In this document: in pieces, positions 36,543 through 45,345 of the stretch
Numbering within the stretch: position 1 is the stretch's first letter
Layout: each line of letters starts with the position of its first letter
DNA from: Muribaculaceae bacterium
GTDB lineage: Bacteria > Bacteroidota > Bacteroidia > Bacteroidales > Muribaculaceae
Length of the DNA stretch: 64,000 bases
Direction: 5' to 3'
Assembly (NCBI GenBank): GCA_017505535.1
Contig: JAFVPD010000030.1
Coordinates: 124,001 to 188,000, forward strand
Notes under the pieces: generated by a model
The model's database searches: none
Told to the model about the DNA's origin: nothing
Seen by the model: the letters and a program-made list of their open reading frames with translations, nothing else
Made by a program: the position numbers and the translations under genes

Positions 36543-38382
36543 ATTAGAAAAGCGCAAATATGTAATCGGAGGCTTTATTTTAATTGTTGCAATCATCTAT
36601 ATAATACGGCTTTTTGATTTACAAGTATGCGAAAGCAAATATAAAGATTATGCCGATTCAAACGCATTTCTTCGACGGACACAATACCCTTCGAGAGGGC
36701 TTATGTATGACCGTAATGGCAAATTAGTCGTTTTCAATCAGCCGGCCTATGATGTCATGATAATCCCTCGCGACGTACAAGAATTTGACACTCTTGACCT
36801 GTGCGAAACACTTAATATAAGCCGAGAACAGTTTGACAAGCGTATATATGACATGAAACATAGCGCAGGGTATTCGTCATATACCCCGCAAAAGTTCATC
36901 ACTCACCTATCGGCTCAAGATTATGGACGACTACAAGAAAAACTCTATCGTTACCCCGGATTCTTCATCCAGAAACGCATCTTGCGACAATATAATTATT
37001 TAGCGGCAGCAAATGTTCTTGGGAACATCAGAGAAGTATCAGACAAAGACATAGAAGCCGACAATTACTATGCATCAGGCGATTACTGCGGAGATTTAGG
37101 GGTTGAAAAAAGTTATGAGCCTTATCTTAGAGGTATTAAGGGTGAAGAAATATTGATACGAGATGCACATGGACGCATTCAAGGAAAATATGAAGATGGC
37201 GCACACGATATCTCTCCCATTTCCGGCAAAAATCTCAAACTAAGTCTTGATATCGAATTGCAACAATACGCCGAATCTTTAATGATAAATAAAATTGGTG
37301 CAATAGTAGCAATTGAGCCCTCAACAGGTGAAATTTTAGCAATGGTATCAAGTCCGACGTATGACCCGACTTCATTAATTGGACGTCAACGAGGTGGCAA
37401 CTACCGAAAACTCATAAATAATAAATATCGCCCACTATATGATAGAGCACTCAAAGCGGCCTATCCCCCCGGGTCAACATTTAAACCAAGTCAAGGATTG
37501 ATTCTACGCGAGGAAGGGATCGTATCATTATCAACAGCCTATCCATGTACCGGAGGATTTAGATCGGGAGGTTTGAAAGTCGGCTGTCATGGTCACGAAT
37601 CTCCGATAACCCTACAACCTGCACTAAGGACTTCATGCAATGCATATTTTTGTTGGGGCTTGAAATCTCTAATCGACAACCACATGTCTAAATATGGCAG
37701 TCATTCCAATGCTTTTGAAGTATGGAAAAACCATCTTGTATCAATGGGATTTGGCTACAAACTTGGCATTGACCTACCAGGAGAAGGTCGTGGATTTATT
37801 CCAAATTCTAAGACATATAACAAAGTTTATGGCGAAGGTCGATGGAGTGCCAACACGATAATTTCAATTGCCATTGGACAAGGTGAAATATGCGCAACAC
37901 CGCTTCAGATAGCAAACCTCTGCGCGACAATTGCTAATAGAGGTTGGTATATTACGCCTCACGTAGTAAAAGAAATTCAAGATACTGTAATGCCGGAAGA
38001 ATATATCGCCAAGCATACACCTACAATCAAATCGCAATATTATGACGAAGTAGCAATGGGAATGAGAATGGCCGTAACCGGAGGAACATGCCGATTGGCG
38101 GCTTTAGATAGTATTGAGGTATGTGGCAAAACCGGGACCGCACAAAACCCTCATGGTAGAGACCACTCAGCATTTATGGGATTTGCACCATATCATAATC
38201 CTGAAATTGCCGTGTGCGTATATGTTGAAAATGCCGGATTCGGTGCAACTTATGGAGTTCCTATTGGAAGTTTAATTATTGAGAAATATCTCACCGGTAA
38301 AATTTCAGAAAAGCGAAAATATCTCGAACAACGTATGTTGGAATCAAACACAATTATTTACAGTGGAGTCAAGAAGCACTAA
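36526..38382 (+). CDS. mrdA: Penicillin-binding protein 2
   Basis: 618-aa class B PBP, the transpeptidase of the elongasome, acting in the periplasm. It has an N-terminal transmembrane anchor (about 12-29) and a PBP dimerisation domain starting RRTQYPSRGLMYDRNGKLVV. The transpeptidase motifs are SxxK (PPGSTFKPSQ), SxN (RTSCNAYF) and KTG (CGKTGTAQNPHG). ATG 36526 is chosen over one four codons earlier at 36514; both are possible. It pairs with RodA, whose gene overlaps the 3' end. Confidence 0.95.
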   Translation: MRKDYRLEKRKYVIGGFILIVAIIYIIRLFDLQVCESKYKDYADSNAFLRRTQYPSRGLMYDRNGKLVVFNQPAYDVMIIPRDVQEFDTLDLCETLNISREQFDKRIYDMKHSAGYSSYTPQKFITHLSAQDYGRLQEKLYRYPGFFIQKRILRQYNYLAAANVLGNIREVSDKDIEADNYYASGDYCGDLGVEKSYEPYLRGIKGEEILIRDAHGRIQGKYEDGAHDISPISGKNLKLSLDIELQQYAESLMINKIGAIVAIEPSTGEILAMVSSPTYDPTSLIGRQRGGNYRKLINNKYRPLYDRALKAAYPPGSTFKPSQGLILREEGIVSLSTAYPCTGGFRSGGLKVGCHGHESPITLQPALRTSCNAYFCWGLKSLIDNHMSKYGSHSNAFEVWKNHLVSMGFGYKLGIDLPGEGRGFIPNSKTYNKVYGEGRWSANTIISIAIGQGEICATPLQIANLCATIANRGWYITPHVVKEIQDTVMPEEYIAKHTPTIKSQYYDEVAMGMRMAVTGGTCRLAALDSIEVCGKTGTAQNPHGRDHSAFMGFAPYHNPEIAVCVYVENAGFGATYGVPIGSLIIEKYLTGKISEKRKYLEQRMLESNTIIYSGVKKH

Positions 38383-39826
38383 TAAATCAATCTTTGAAAA
38401 TATCGATTGGATAACAGTTATTATCTATGTCATATTGGTGGTTATAGGTGTATTTAACATCTATGCAGCGAGCTATGATTTTGACAATGCAAGCATATTC
38501 AGTTTTGACGAGTTTTCAGGCAAACAAATAAGATGGATTGGCCTATCATTTGTGTTAGGATTAATATTATTGTTAATTGACGCACGCATGTATGAAACCT
38601 ATGCCTATCCAATATATGCTTTGATGCTGATTCTATTAGTCGCTACCATTTTCCTTGCAAAAGAAATTAATGGATCAAGATCGTGGTTGGTATTGGGTCC
38701 AATGAGTCTTCAGCCTGCTGAATTTGCAAAATTTGCGACAGCTCTTGCTATGGCAAAATTATTTAGCGGATATAACTTTACCCTAAATTCATCACCGGGC
38801 AATTATATTAAAGCTTTACTTCTGTTCTTAATCCCAATTGCCTTAATCTTAGCTCAAAACGAAACAGGTTCGGCGTTGGTATATCTTTCTCTGTTTTTTG
38901 TTCTATACCGAGAAGGCATGAGTGGACTAATCTTGTTTGCGGCACTTTGTTGTGTAACCTTTTTTGTTATCGCTGTAAAATTTGCCGATAGCACAATATT
39001 AGATATCCCAACCGGTGAATTTGTAATATATCTACTCATAATGACAATTATGGTGGGAATGACCGCTATATATTGCAAACAACCTAATCTTGCAAAGAAT
39101 TTATTTTTATGGTTTGTAGGCACGGGATTGATTGTAATGATTCTTTCATTATTTGGAGTAACCATTCCGGGGACAATCTATGGGATATCGGTTATTACAA
39201 TTGCATGTATTTATTGCATCATTGCAATGCTTAGAAACCACATTAAAGGAATGCTTGTTACCGTGTTTTTCGCTCTTGGTTCAATAGTATTCCTATTTTC
39301 AGTAAATCATGTCTTCAACACATTGCAACCTCACCAAAAAAACCGCATCTTAGTTACGTTAGGTATCGTCGAAGACCTTAGAGGAACCGGATATAATGTA
39401 AATCAGTCTAAAATTGCTATCGGATCAGGCGGTTTTATTGGCAAAGGTTATCTCAATGGAACTCAAACCAAACTTAAATATGTGCCTGAACAACATACCG
39501 ATTTTATATTCTGCACAATAGGCGAAGAGCATGGATTTATTGGATCAAGCTTTGTATTGCTATTATTCCTAATATTAATTTTACGAGTTATTTCAATAGC
39601 AGAACGACAACCAACAGCTTTTGGACGAGTTTATGCCTATTGTGTTGCAAGCTATCTGATTTTACACTTCGTCATAAATATCGGCATGGTGATAGGCCTA
39701 TGCCCCGTGATTGGAATCCCACTCCCATTTTTCAGTTATGGAGGCTCATCTTTGTGGGGCTTTACTATATTGATATTCGTGTTGTTGCGCATTGATGCCG
39801 CACGTCGCGAACATCTCTCCTACTGA
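38363..39826 (+). CDS. rodA: SEDS glycosyltransferase RodA
   Basis: 487-aa polytopic SEDS protein that polymerises lipid II into glycan strands with PBP2. Motifs are FDWITVIIY-like first helix (ENIDWITVIIYVILVVIGVF), NGSRSWLVLGPMSLQPAEFA, EQHTDFIFCTIGEEHGFIGS and LPFFSYGGSSLWGF. The start is set at GTG 38363 (then ESRSTNKSIFENIDW), giving a 20-base overlap with mrdA. A TTG at 38279 is in frame but would add 28 unlikely residues and overlap mrdA by 104 bases. About 70 residues in the middle form an extra hydrophobic insertion. Confidence 0.93.
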   Translation: MESRSTNKSIFENIDWITVIIYVILVVIGVFNIYAASYDFDNASIFSFDEFSGKQIRWIGLSFVLGLILLLIDARMYETYAYPIYALMLILLVATIFLAKEINGSRSWLVLGPMSLQPAEFAKFATALAMAKLFSGYNFTLNSSPGNYIKALLLFLIPIALILAQNETGSALVYLSLFFVLYREGMSGLILFAALCCVTFFVIAVKFADSTILDIPTGEFVIYLLIMTIMVGMTAIYCKQPNLAKNLFLWFVGTGLIVMILSLFGVTIPGTIYGISVITIACIYCIIAMLRNHIKGMLVTVFFALGSIVFLFSVNHVFNTLQPHQKNRILVTLGIVEDLRGTGYNVNQSKIAIGSGGFIGKGYLNGTQTKLKYVPEQHTDFIFCTIGEEHGFIGSSFVLLLFLILILRVISIAERQPTAFGRVYAYCVASYLILHFVINIGMVIGLCPVIGIPLPFFSYGGSSLWGFTILIFVLLRIDAARREHLSY

Positions 39827-39859
39827 ATAGAATTTACATTAAATTTCATCATAACAAAG

Positions 39860-39884
39860 AAGTGCCTATTTCGGCACTTTTTTT
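39860..39884 (+). terminator. Terminator of the mre/mrd operon
   Basis: Stem AAGTGCC (39860-39866) / GGCACTT (39873-39879) with a six-base loop, followed by a T-run. Confidence 0.9.
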
Positions 39885-39916
39885 ATGTTATTGTAAAATT
39901 TATTGAAGAAATTATG

Positions 39917-39924
39917 TATCTTTG
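39917..39924 (+). promoter_or_regulatory. -7 element of the exported amylase gene
   Basis: TATCTTTG followed by CA fits TAnnTTTG, 55 bases before the start codon. A TTG at 39891-39893 is slightly too far upstream (23-base spacer) to be a good -33. Confidence 0.6.
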
Positions 39925-39979
39925 CAAAATGCAATAATGTGTAGAAATTAATATCTTACAAAACTTAAATTTTATACAA

Positions 39980-42760
39980 ATGAAGAAAATTCTACTTCTT
40001 TTGGTGGCATTATTCACAGTCACCACAAGCGCGATGGCTCAAATTGTGACCACCTCGCCTGCGATACTTCAAGAAAGTAGCGCGAATGTAGTTTTAACCT
40101 ACCATGCCGACCAAGGTAATAAAGGGCTAATGGGCGTTACATCTTCTACAGGTGTATATGCCCACGTTGGAGTTATTACAAACAAGAGTAATGGTTCTGG
40201 GGACTGGAAATATGCTCCAACATGGGGTGATAATTCAGCCAAGTACAAACTAACCTATGTATCAACAAACACTTGGAAGTTGAATATTGGTGACATTCGC
40301 ACCTATTTTGGGATAACCGATGCATCTGAAACAGTTGAACAAATAGCATTGGTATTCCGTACAGCCGACAATTCAAAAGAAGGTAAGACTGCAACAGGAG
40401 GTGATATTTTTGTAGAAGTTCACCCCGAAGGATTCCAAATGCAATTTACATCTTCAGCCGAAAGCAACATTCTTACATCTACAACTAACTCAATCAAGTT
40501 CAACATTGAGACTACAAGTGCTGCGAAACTTGAAATCTTGATTAATGATAATGTAGTTAGTTCTGTAGCATCAGCTTCTTCACTTGCCTACACCCACAAG
40601 TTCTCTTCACTTGGCAATTATGACGTAGTTGCGAGAGCCACAAGTGGCAGCAATGTTGTAACCAAAACTCTTTCATATTGCTACCCCAATAATTCAACTG
40701 CAGCAAACTACCCTGGTGGAGTTCCCAAGATGGGCGCTGTAGCCAATGCTGATGGCACTGTCACATTCTGCTTGGCTGCTCCCGGCAAGAATAACGTAAT
40801 GATTGTAGGTGCATGGGACGACTATAAAGCATTGGACAAAAACGTGATGAAATATCAAGATTATAACGGAAATCGCTATTTCTGGACTACAATCAGCGGA
40901 CTTGACAAAACCAAAGCCTACCCCTACTACTACGCAGTTGATGCAACAATAAAAGTTGGTGACCCTTATGCTAAACTTGTACTTGATCCTTGGAGCGATA
41001 AATGGATCTCGGAAGATGTATATCCCAATATGCCTAAATATCCGACAGATAAGGTAGATGGAATTATGTTGGCAGTATATAAAGGCAACATTGACGAATA
41101 TAACTGGAAAATAACCGATTTTGAAGCACCGGCAGCTAAAGACCTTATCATTTATGAAATGCTATTCCGTGACTTTACAGGTACAGAAGGCGCGACTGCA
41201 AATGATGAAGGTAAAATGGTTGGTGCCGCTGATGGTACTGTGCGTCAAGCTATCGAGAAAATTCCATACATTAAATCTCTCGGAGTGAACGCTGTCGAAT
41301 TAATGCCAATTATGGAATTTAATGGTAATAACTCTTGGGGATACAATACAAACTTCTATTTCGCGCCAGACAAAGCATATGGAACACATGATGACTATCG
41401 TGAGTTTATTGACAAATGCCACCAAGAAGGTATTGCCGTAATTCTTGACATTGTATTTAACCAAAGCGACGGTTTGCACCCATGGTATCAAATGTACCCA
41501 ATTTCAAGCAACCCATTCTACAATGAAAATGCCCCACACGCTTATAGCGTATTGAACGACTGGAATCAAGATAATGCACTTGTAAAACAACAATGGAAGG
41601 ACGTGCTTCAATATTGGCTAAAAGAGTTCAACGTTGATGGCTATCGTTTTGACCTTGTTAAAGGTCTTGGTAGTAACAGCAGCTATGGCAATGGCACAGA
41701 GGCTTATAACCAATCTCGCGTTGACAACATGAAACAGTTCCATGCATGGATTAAAGAAGTTAAGCCCAATGCATACCACATCAACGAAAACCTTGCAGGT
41801 GCTGATGAAGAAAATGCGATGGCTAACGACGGACAATTAAACTGGTCAAACATCAATGAAGGCTCATGCCAATATGCGATGGCTTTTTCTGACAATTCTA
41901 ACTGTAACGGATTTTATGCGCCAAACTATGGACGGAATTGGGGATCGACAGTGTCTTATGCTGAAAGCCACGATGAAGAACGTGTAAGCTACAAAGTTCT
42001 CAATTATGGAAATAGCGCAACATTGAGAAATACAAGCAACAATGGACAACGCATGACTCGTCTTGGTTCTCTTGCCGCTCAAATGCTCACAGCTCCAGGT
42101 CCTAAGATGATTTGGCAATTCCAAGAACTTGGAAACGAACAAACAACTAAGAAGAATGGCAATGAAAACGATACTGATCCCAAGGGTATATATTGGAACT
42201 ATCTAAATGATGCTAATCGCAAAGGTCTATACGATAGCTATTCAGAACTTTGCTGGTTGCGCCGTTCAAATCCCGATCTATTCTCAAAATCAGCGACTAT
42301 CACAATGAAGTGTACTGCATCTGATTGGTCAGCCGGACGCTACACTCATCTAGTAAACGGTGGATACGAACTCATTATGGTTGCTAACACCTACACAGCC
42401 AAGAAAACATTCTCAAATATTCCGTTCAATAGCTCAAGCGACAGCAACTACAAAATTGCGAGCAAGAGTTACAACAAAGATTGTACATTCTCAGCATCAA
42501 GCGGCACAGTAACATTACCAGCCAATAGCTACATCGTGATTGTTAACAACAGCGTGGACACCGGTGTTGATGAAATTATAGCAGATAACCAAGAAATGAC
42601 TAAAGTTTACGGAGGTCAAGGCGAAATTGTAATTGAAGGCGAATATAATGACGTGAGAGTATATTCAATCTCAGGCCAATACTTCAACTCATTGTCTGTT
42701 CCTGCCGGATTGTACATTGTAAATGTTGATGGAAACACAACAAAAGTTATTGTAAAATAA
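39980..42760 (+). CDS. Exported multidomain GH13 alpha-amylase with C-terminal sorting-like tail
   Basis: 926-aa secreted alpha-glucan enzyme. Signal peptide 1-21 (ending SAMAQ); N-terminal beta domains (about 22-230); a CBM48-like Ig-fold domain (about 245-345, KMGAVANADGTVTFCLAAPG); and the GH13 barrel (about 385-770). Catalytic residues are Asp558 (VDGYRFDLVKG), Glu603 (HINENLAG) and Asp665 (AESHDEERVSY). Region I reads ILDIVFNQSD (488-497) with Gln495 where most GH13 enzymes have His. The last about 75 residues end RVYSISGQYFNSLSVPAGLY followed by a basic IVK end, resembling a type IX secretion sorting domain. It is flanked by its own promoter and terminator. Confidence 0.92.
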   Translation: MKKILLLLVALFTVTTSAMAQIVTTSPAILQESSANVVLTYHADQGNKGLMGVTSSTGVYAHVGVITNKSNGSGDWKYAPTWGDNSAKYKLTYVSTNTWKLNIGDIRTYFGITDASETVEQIALVFRTADNSKEGKTATGGDIFVEVHPEGFQMQFTSSAESNILTSTTNSIKFNIETTSAAKLEILINDNVVSSVASASSLAYTHKFSSLGNYDVVARATSGSNVVTKTLSYCYPNNSTAANYPGGVPKMGAVANADGTVTFCLAAPGKNNVMIVGAWDDYKALDKNVMKYQDYNGNRYFWTTISGLDKTKAYPYYYAVDATIKVGDPYAKLVLDPWSDKWISEDVYPNMPKYPTDKVDGIMLAVYKGNIDEYNWKITDFEAPAAKDLIIYEMLFRDFTGTEGATANDEGKMVGAADGTVRQAIEKIPYIKSLGVNAVELMPIMEFNGNNSWGYNTNFYFAPDKAYGTHDDYREFIDKCHQEGIAVILDIVFNQSDGLHPWYQMYPISSNPFYNENAPHAYSVLNDWNQDNALVKQQWKDVLQYWLKEFNVDGYRFDLVKGLGSNSSYGNGTEAYNQSRVDNMKQFHAWIKEVKPNAYHINENLAGADEENAMANDGQLNWSNINEGSCQYAMAFSDNSNCNGFYAPNYGRNWGSTVSYAESHDEERVSYKVLNYGNSATLRNTSNNGQRMTRLGSLAAQMLTAPGPKMIWQFQELGNEQTTKKNGNENDTDPKGIYWNYLNDANRKGLYDSYSELCWLRRSNPDLFSKSATITMKCTASDWSAGRYTHLVNGGYELIMVANTYTAKKTFSNIPFNSSSDSNYKIASKSYNKDCTFSASSGTVTLPANSYIVIVNNSVDTGVDEIIADNQEMTKVYGGQGEIVIEGEYNDVRVYSISGQYFNSLSVPAGLYIVNVDGNTTKVIVK

Positions 42761-42781
42761 GTAGCATATACACTTAAAATC

Positions 42782-42817
42782 AATAAAGGTTTCGGCATTT
42801 TGTCCGAAACCTTTATT
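42782..42817. terminator. Terminator after the amylase gene
   Basis: Perfect 14-bp stem AATAAAGGTTTCGG / CCGAAACCTTTATT with an eight-base loop, followed by TTTTT. Confidence 0.93.
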
Positions 42818-42822
42818 TTTTA

Positions 42823-42854
42823 TTTGCTCCAAATGATTTCATTGATTAACTTTG
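42823..42854 (+). promoter_or_regulatory. Promoter of the LysE-family gene
   Basis: TTTG (42823-42826), a 20-base spacer and TAACTTTG (42847-42854) match the consensus exactly. The -7 element ends only 7 bases before the start codon, so the leader must be very short. Confidence 0.8.
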
Positions 42855-42861
42855 TAACTGA

Positions 42862-43515
42862 ATGGAAGAATTTGGATATATAATAATCAGAGGCTTGGCA
42901 ATTGGGATTCTCATTTCAGCCCCAATGGGTCCAATTGGCATGCTGTGCATTCAACGCACACTTGACAAAGGGAAATTTCCTGCATTTTTCACTGGCGTTG
43001 GTGCTGCGTTGTCCGACATATTTTATTGCCTTTTGACCGGATTAGGATTATCATTTATCACAGATTTTATTGAAACACATCAAATATTGCTAAAAATAAT
43101 TGGCAGCCTTGTTATTATTGCTTTTGGAATATATTTGATAAAGAAAAACCCATCTCGATCATTGAAAAAACCTACCGCGCAAAGTAATACATATTGGAGT
43201 GATATTGTGAGTGGTTTTTTTCTAACACTCTCAAATCCTCTTATTCTATTTTTTATAATCGGGCTATTCGCACGATTTAATTTCATGCTCCCTGAATTCA
43301 AATATTACCATTATATTGTAGGTTATTTATCCATTTTTATTGGTGCTCTCATTTGGTGGTTTACAATTACAAGCGCCGTGAATAAAGTAAGAGCGCACTT
43401 CAATATAAGGTCAATGAAAATTGTTAATCGCGTCATAGCAATACTTCTTATTGTAATGGCAATTATTGGACTGATTCTTGGTATTAACGATTATATACTT
43501 TCGATTTATGAATGA
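42862..43515 (+). CDS. LysE/RhtB-family amino-acid exporter
   Basis: 217-aa membrane protein with six predicted helices, of the LysE translocator superfamily that exports amino acids or related small molecules. The family signature SAPMGPIGMLCIQRTLDKGK (about 20-39) and the second half-repeat GFFLTLSNPLILFFIIGLFA (about 118-137) are clear. The ligand is unknown. The 3' end overlaps the next gene by 8 bases, suggesting coupled expression with a carbohydrate-binding-like protein. Confidence 0.88.
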   Translation: MEEFGYIIIRGLAIGILISAPMGPIGMLCIQRTLDKGKFPAFFTGVGAALSDIFYCLLTGLGLSFITDFIETHQILLKIIGSLVIIAFGIYLIKKNPSRSLKKPTAQSNTYWSDIVSGFFLTLSNPLILFFIIGLFARFNFMLPEFKYYHYIVGYLSIFIGALIWWFTITSAVNKVRAHFNIRSMKIVNRVIAILLIVMAIIGLILGINDYILSIYE

Positions 43516-44164
43516 CGACAAAATATTACATGTGCCATACGTTAATGGCTTAGACAATTATTCTCTTGAAGAAATAGCCGGGATACTTGAAGAAAAAGGA
43601 GCTCGCGAAATGATTCAATCAGTTAATTGGATCAACGAATTTCCCTATCAACCATTGACTGTTTTTTCAATAGCACACTCCGGCAAATATATATACATCG
43701 ATTTTTTTGTGAGATGCAACTTCCTCAAAGCTGTAAATTACGAGAATAACTCCCCTGTAAGCCAGGATTCATGCGTAGAATTTTTTGTTGCACCACTATG
43801 TGATAATCATTATTGGAACTTTGAATTTAACTGCATAGGCGCTATAAACGCATCTCATCGCTCAGAGCGCAAAAATCCATTCAGACTGACAGATGAAGAG
43901 CTCAGCAAAGTAAAACGATACGCATCATGTGGCACTCGACCTTTCAATGAAGTTGAAGGACTCTTCACATGGAATCTAACGATTGCAATACCGCTCGACC
44001 TAATCGGAGTTGAATATAATGGTAGCCCCATTGAAATGACAGGTAATTTCTATAAATGTGCATCTGCTACATCAATGCCTCATTATATGAGTTGGAATCC
44101 AATTAAAACCGAAAAGCCCAATTTCCACTGTCAAGAGTTTTTTGGAAAAATCATTTTGGATTGA
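43508..44164 (+). CDS. CBM9-like (DOMON-type fold) protein
   Basis: 218-aa protein resembling the family 9 carbohydrate-binding-like proteins common in Bacteroidota. Visible features are an N-terminal MNDDKILHVPYVNGLDNYSL, then VNWINEFPYQPLTVFSIAHS, the core DSCVEFFVAP followed by YWNFEFNCIGAINAS, and the final PNFHCQEFFGKIILD. No signal peptide is seen, which is odd for a carbohydrate-binding module. ATG 43508 gives the conserved start; an in-frame TTG at 43478 lies inside the exporter gene. No catalytic residues are evident; the ligand is unknown. Confidence 0.78.
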   Translation: MNDDKILHVPYVNGLDNYSLEEIAGILEEKGAREMIQSVNWINEFPYQPLTVFSIAHSGKYIYIDFFVRCNFLKAVNYENNSPVSQDSCVEFFVAPLCDNHYWNFEFNCIGAINASHRSERKNPFRLTDEELSKVKRYASCGTRPFNEVEGLFTWNLTIAIPLDLIGVEYNGSPIEMTGNFYKCASATSMPHYMSWNPIKTEKPNFHCQEFFGKIILD

Positions 44165-44207
44165 TAAAAATCGTGCTTAAAAAAGTGTGTAATTCAAATT
44201 TTTAATA

Positions 44208-44215
44208 TACCTTTG
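44208..44215 (+). promoter_or_regulatory. -7 element of the tRNA-Glu gene
   Basis: TACCTTTG followed by CAAC, 27 bases before the tRNA. Confidence 0.6.
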
Positions 44216-44242
44216 CAACATCAAACGTTGAAATTTGATTAT

Positions 44243-44315
44243 GGCGATTTAGTGTAGTGGCCTAGCACGCCACCCTCTCACGGTGGAAACTCGGGTTCGA
44301 TTCCCGGATTCGCTA
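44243..44315 (+). tRNA. tRNA-Glu (anticodon CTC)
   Basis: 73-base cloverleaf. The D stem is GTGT/GCAC, the anticodon stem CCACC/GGTGG enclosing CTCTCAC (anticodon CTC), and the T arm TCGGG-TTCGATT-CCCGG. The acceptor is GGCGATT with ATTCGCT, which leaves a U-U opposition at position 6:67 and G-U at 1:72. The 3' CCA is not encoded. It has its own promoter and terminator. Confidence 0.9.
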
Positions 44316-44316
44316 C

Positions 44317-44357
44317 AAAAAGACCGGAACTTAACATTATTAAGTCTCGGTCTTTTT
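44317..44357 (+). terminator. Terminator of tRNA-Glu
   Basis: Stem AAAAAGACCG (44317-44326) / CGGTCTTTTT (44348-44357), starting two bases after the tRNA. Confidence 0.85.
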
Positions 44358-44456
44358 GTTTTCTGTAATTAATTTTCCTCAGCTTGCACAAAATTTATCG
44401 CAAAAGATATCCACAGACTATGTGCAAAACAAAATGGGTTTAGGAATAAGACACAA

Positions 44457-44487
44457 AAAAAGACAGAAACAATGTTTCTGTCTTTTT
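44457..44487 (-). terminator. Terminator of tRNA-Cys
   Basis: 14-bp perfect stem AAAAAGACAGAAAC / GTTTCTGTCTTTTT with a three-base loop, directly downstream of the minus-strand tRNA. Confidence 0.85.
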
Positions 44488-44488
44488 G

Positions 44489-44559
44489 AGGTTCCTAGCA
44501 GATTCGAACTGCTGTAAACGGTTTTGCAGACCGGTACCTAACCACTCGGCCAAGGAACC
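44489..44559 (-). tRNA. tRNA-Cys (anticodon GCA)
   Basis: 71-base cloverleaf on the minus strand. The acceptor GGTTCCT/AGGAACC is perfectly paired; the anticodon loop CTGCAAA gives anticodon GCA; the T arm carries TTCGAAT. The discriminator base is U73, a known tRNA-Cys identity element. CCA is not encoded. Confidence 0.95.
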
Positions 44560-44576
44560 TTGTTGATTTACGTGTG

Positions 44577-44607
44577 CAAAGGTAGTTATTTTATCCAATA
44601 TACACAA
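44577..44607 (-). promoter_or_regulatory. Promoter of tRNA-Cys
   Basis: On the minus strand TTG (44607-44605), a 20-base spacer and TACCTTTG (44584-44577), 18 bases before the tRNA. Confidence 0.75.
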
Positions 44608-44651
44608 GGTTTTGTCGTTTTTTTTCTAATTTATTTCACATTTTGTGATAA

Positions 44652-44837
44652 TTACTTTCTTTTGCTCGGGAATTGTTTTGAACATGAATTATATAACGAG
44701 CAGCCGTCGCATGAAGTTTTACTGGAACATTGACGTGCCCTAATTATTTTCTTGATTACAATATATAGGCAAACAATCAAGATTAATGCAATAGCTAAAT
44801 ATTGCAACAATAGGTCTAAAGATAAGTTATTCAGCAT
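44652..44837 (-). CDS. Small Cys-rich single-pass membrane protein (FeoB-associated type)
   Basis: 61-aa protein with one transmembrane helix (about 12-29, YLAIALILIVCLYIVIKK) and a C-terminal cluster Cx5Cx2Cx5C in RQCSSKTSCDGCSLYNSCSK. This resembles the FeoB-associated Cys-rich membrane proteins, which may bind iron or a metal centre. No feoA/feoB gene lies nearby. The start overlaps the Nudix gene stop by 11 bases, so it is probably a real, coupled gene. The function is not known. Confidence 0.7.
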   Translation of the reverse strand: MLNNLSLDLLLQYLAIALILIVCLYIVIKKIIRARQCSSKTSCDGCSLYNSCSKQFPSKRK

Positions 44838-45345
44838 TTTGGATTAGCAAATGTTTGATGCGTTGATATTCCTGTATAAAATTGGGAGTTAACACATCGC
44901 AATCAATGTTTGCAACAATCTCGCTTTCAGTCCAGAAACGTCCATCGGAAATCTCGTCAGGAGAGAGTTGGGGACTAAAATCGTCACCCACCAGAATGCT
45001 AAATACATTCACTAATTCATATTCCACCGATGACCGAAAAGGATAACTACACAAGAACTGAGGATTACTCACTTCTATGCCGAGTTCTTCCTTGGCTTCA
45101 CGAGCAAGAGCCATATAAACCGACTCTCCTAAGTCAACGTGTCCTCCGACTGCCGTATCCCATTTCCCGGGTTGAATATCCTTAGACATCGCGCGTTTCT
45201 GAAGAAATATCGAGCCATCTTTGCGATATATGTGAAGATGAACAACCGGATGTAATATCATTGATCCGGAGTGACATTCTCTTCGTGTCGCACTCCCAAT
45301 TATATTACCATTAACATCTACAATCGGAAAAAGTTCATTATCCAT
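44827..45345 (-). CDS. Nudix hydrolase
   Basis: 172-aa pyrophosphohydrolase with a complete Nudix box (GHVDLGESVYMALAREAKEE then LG, about residues 69-91), matching GX5EX7REUXEEXGU. The N-terminal ELFPIVDVNGNIIGSATRRE resembles the IPP-isomerase-like subgroup that includes nucleotide and isoprenoid hydrolases. The substrate is not determined. It overlaps topB by 8 bases and the Cys-rich peptide gene by 11, forming an operon. Confidence 0.9.
   Translation of the reverse strand: MDNELFPIVDVNGNIIGSATRRECHSGSMILHPVVHLHIYRKDGSIFLQKRAMSKDIQPGKWDTAVGGHVDLGESVYMALAREAKEELGIEVSNPQFLCSYPFRSSVEYELVNVFSILVGDDFSPQLSPDEISDGRFWTESEIVANIDCDVLTPNFIQEYQRIKHLLIQNAE

Noticed and set aside
38279..38362. Upstream in-frame TTG start for rodA.
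   Set aside because: It would overlap mrdA by 104 bases and add residues not typical of RodA; GTG 38363 fits better.
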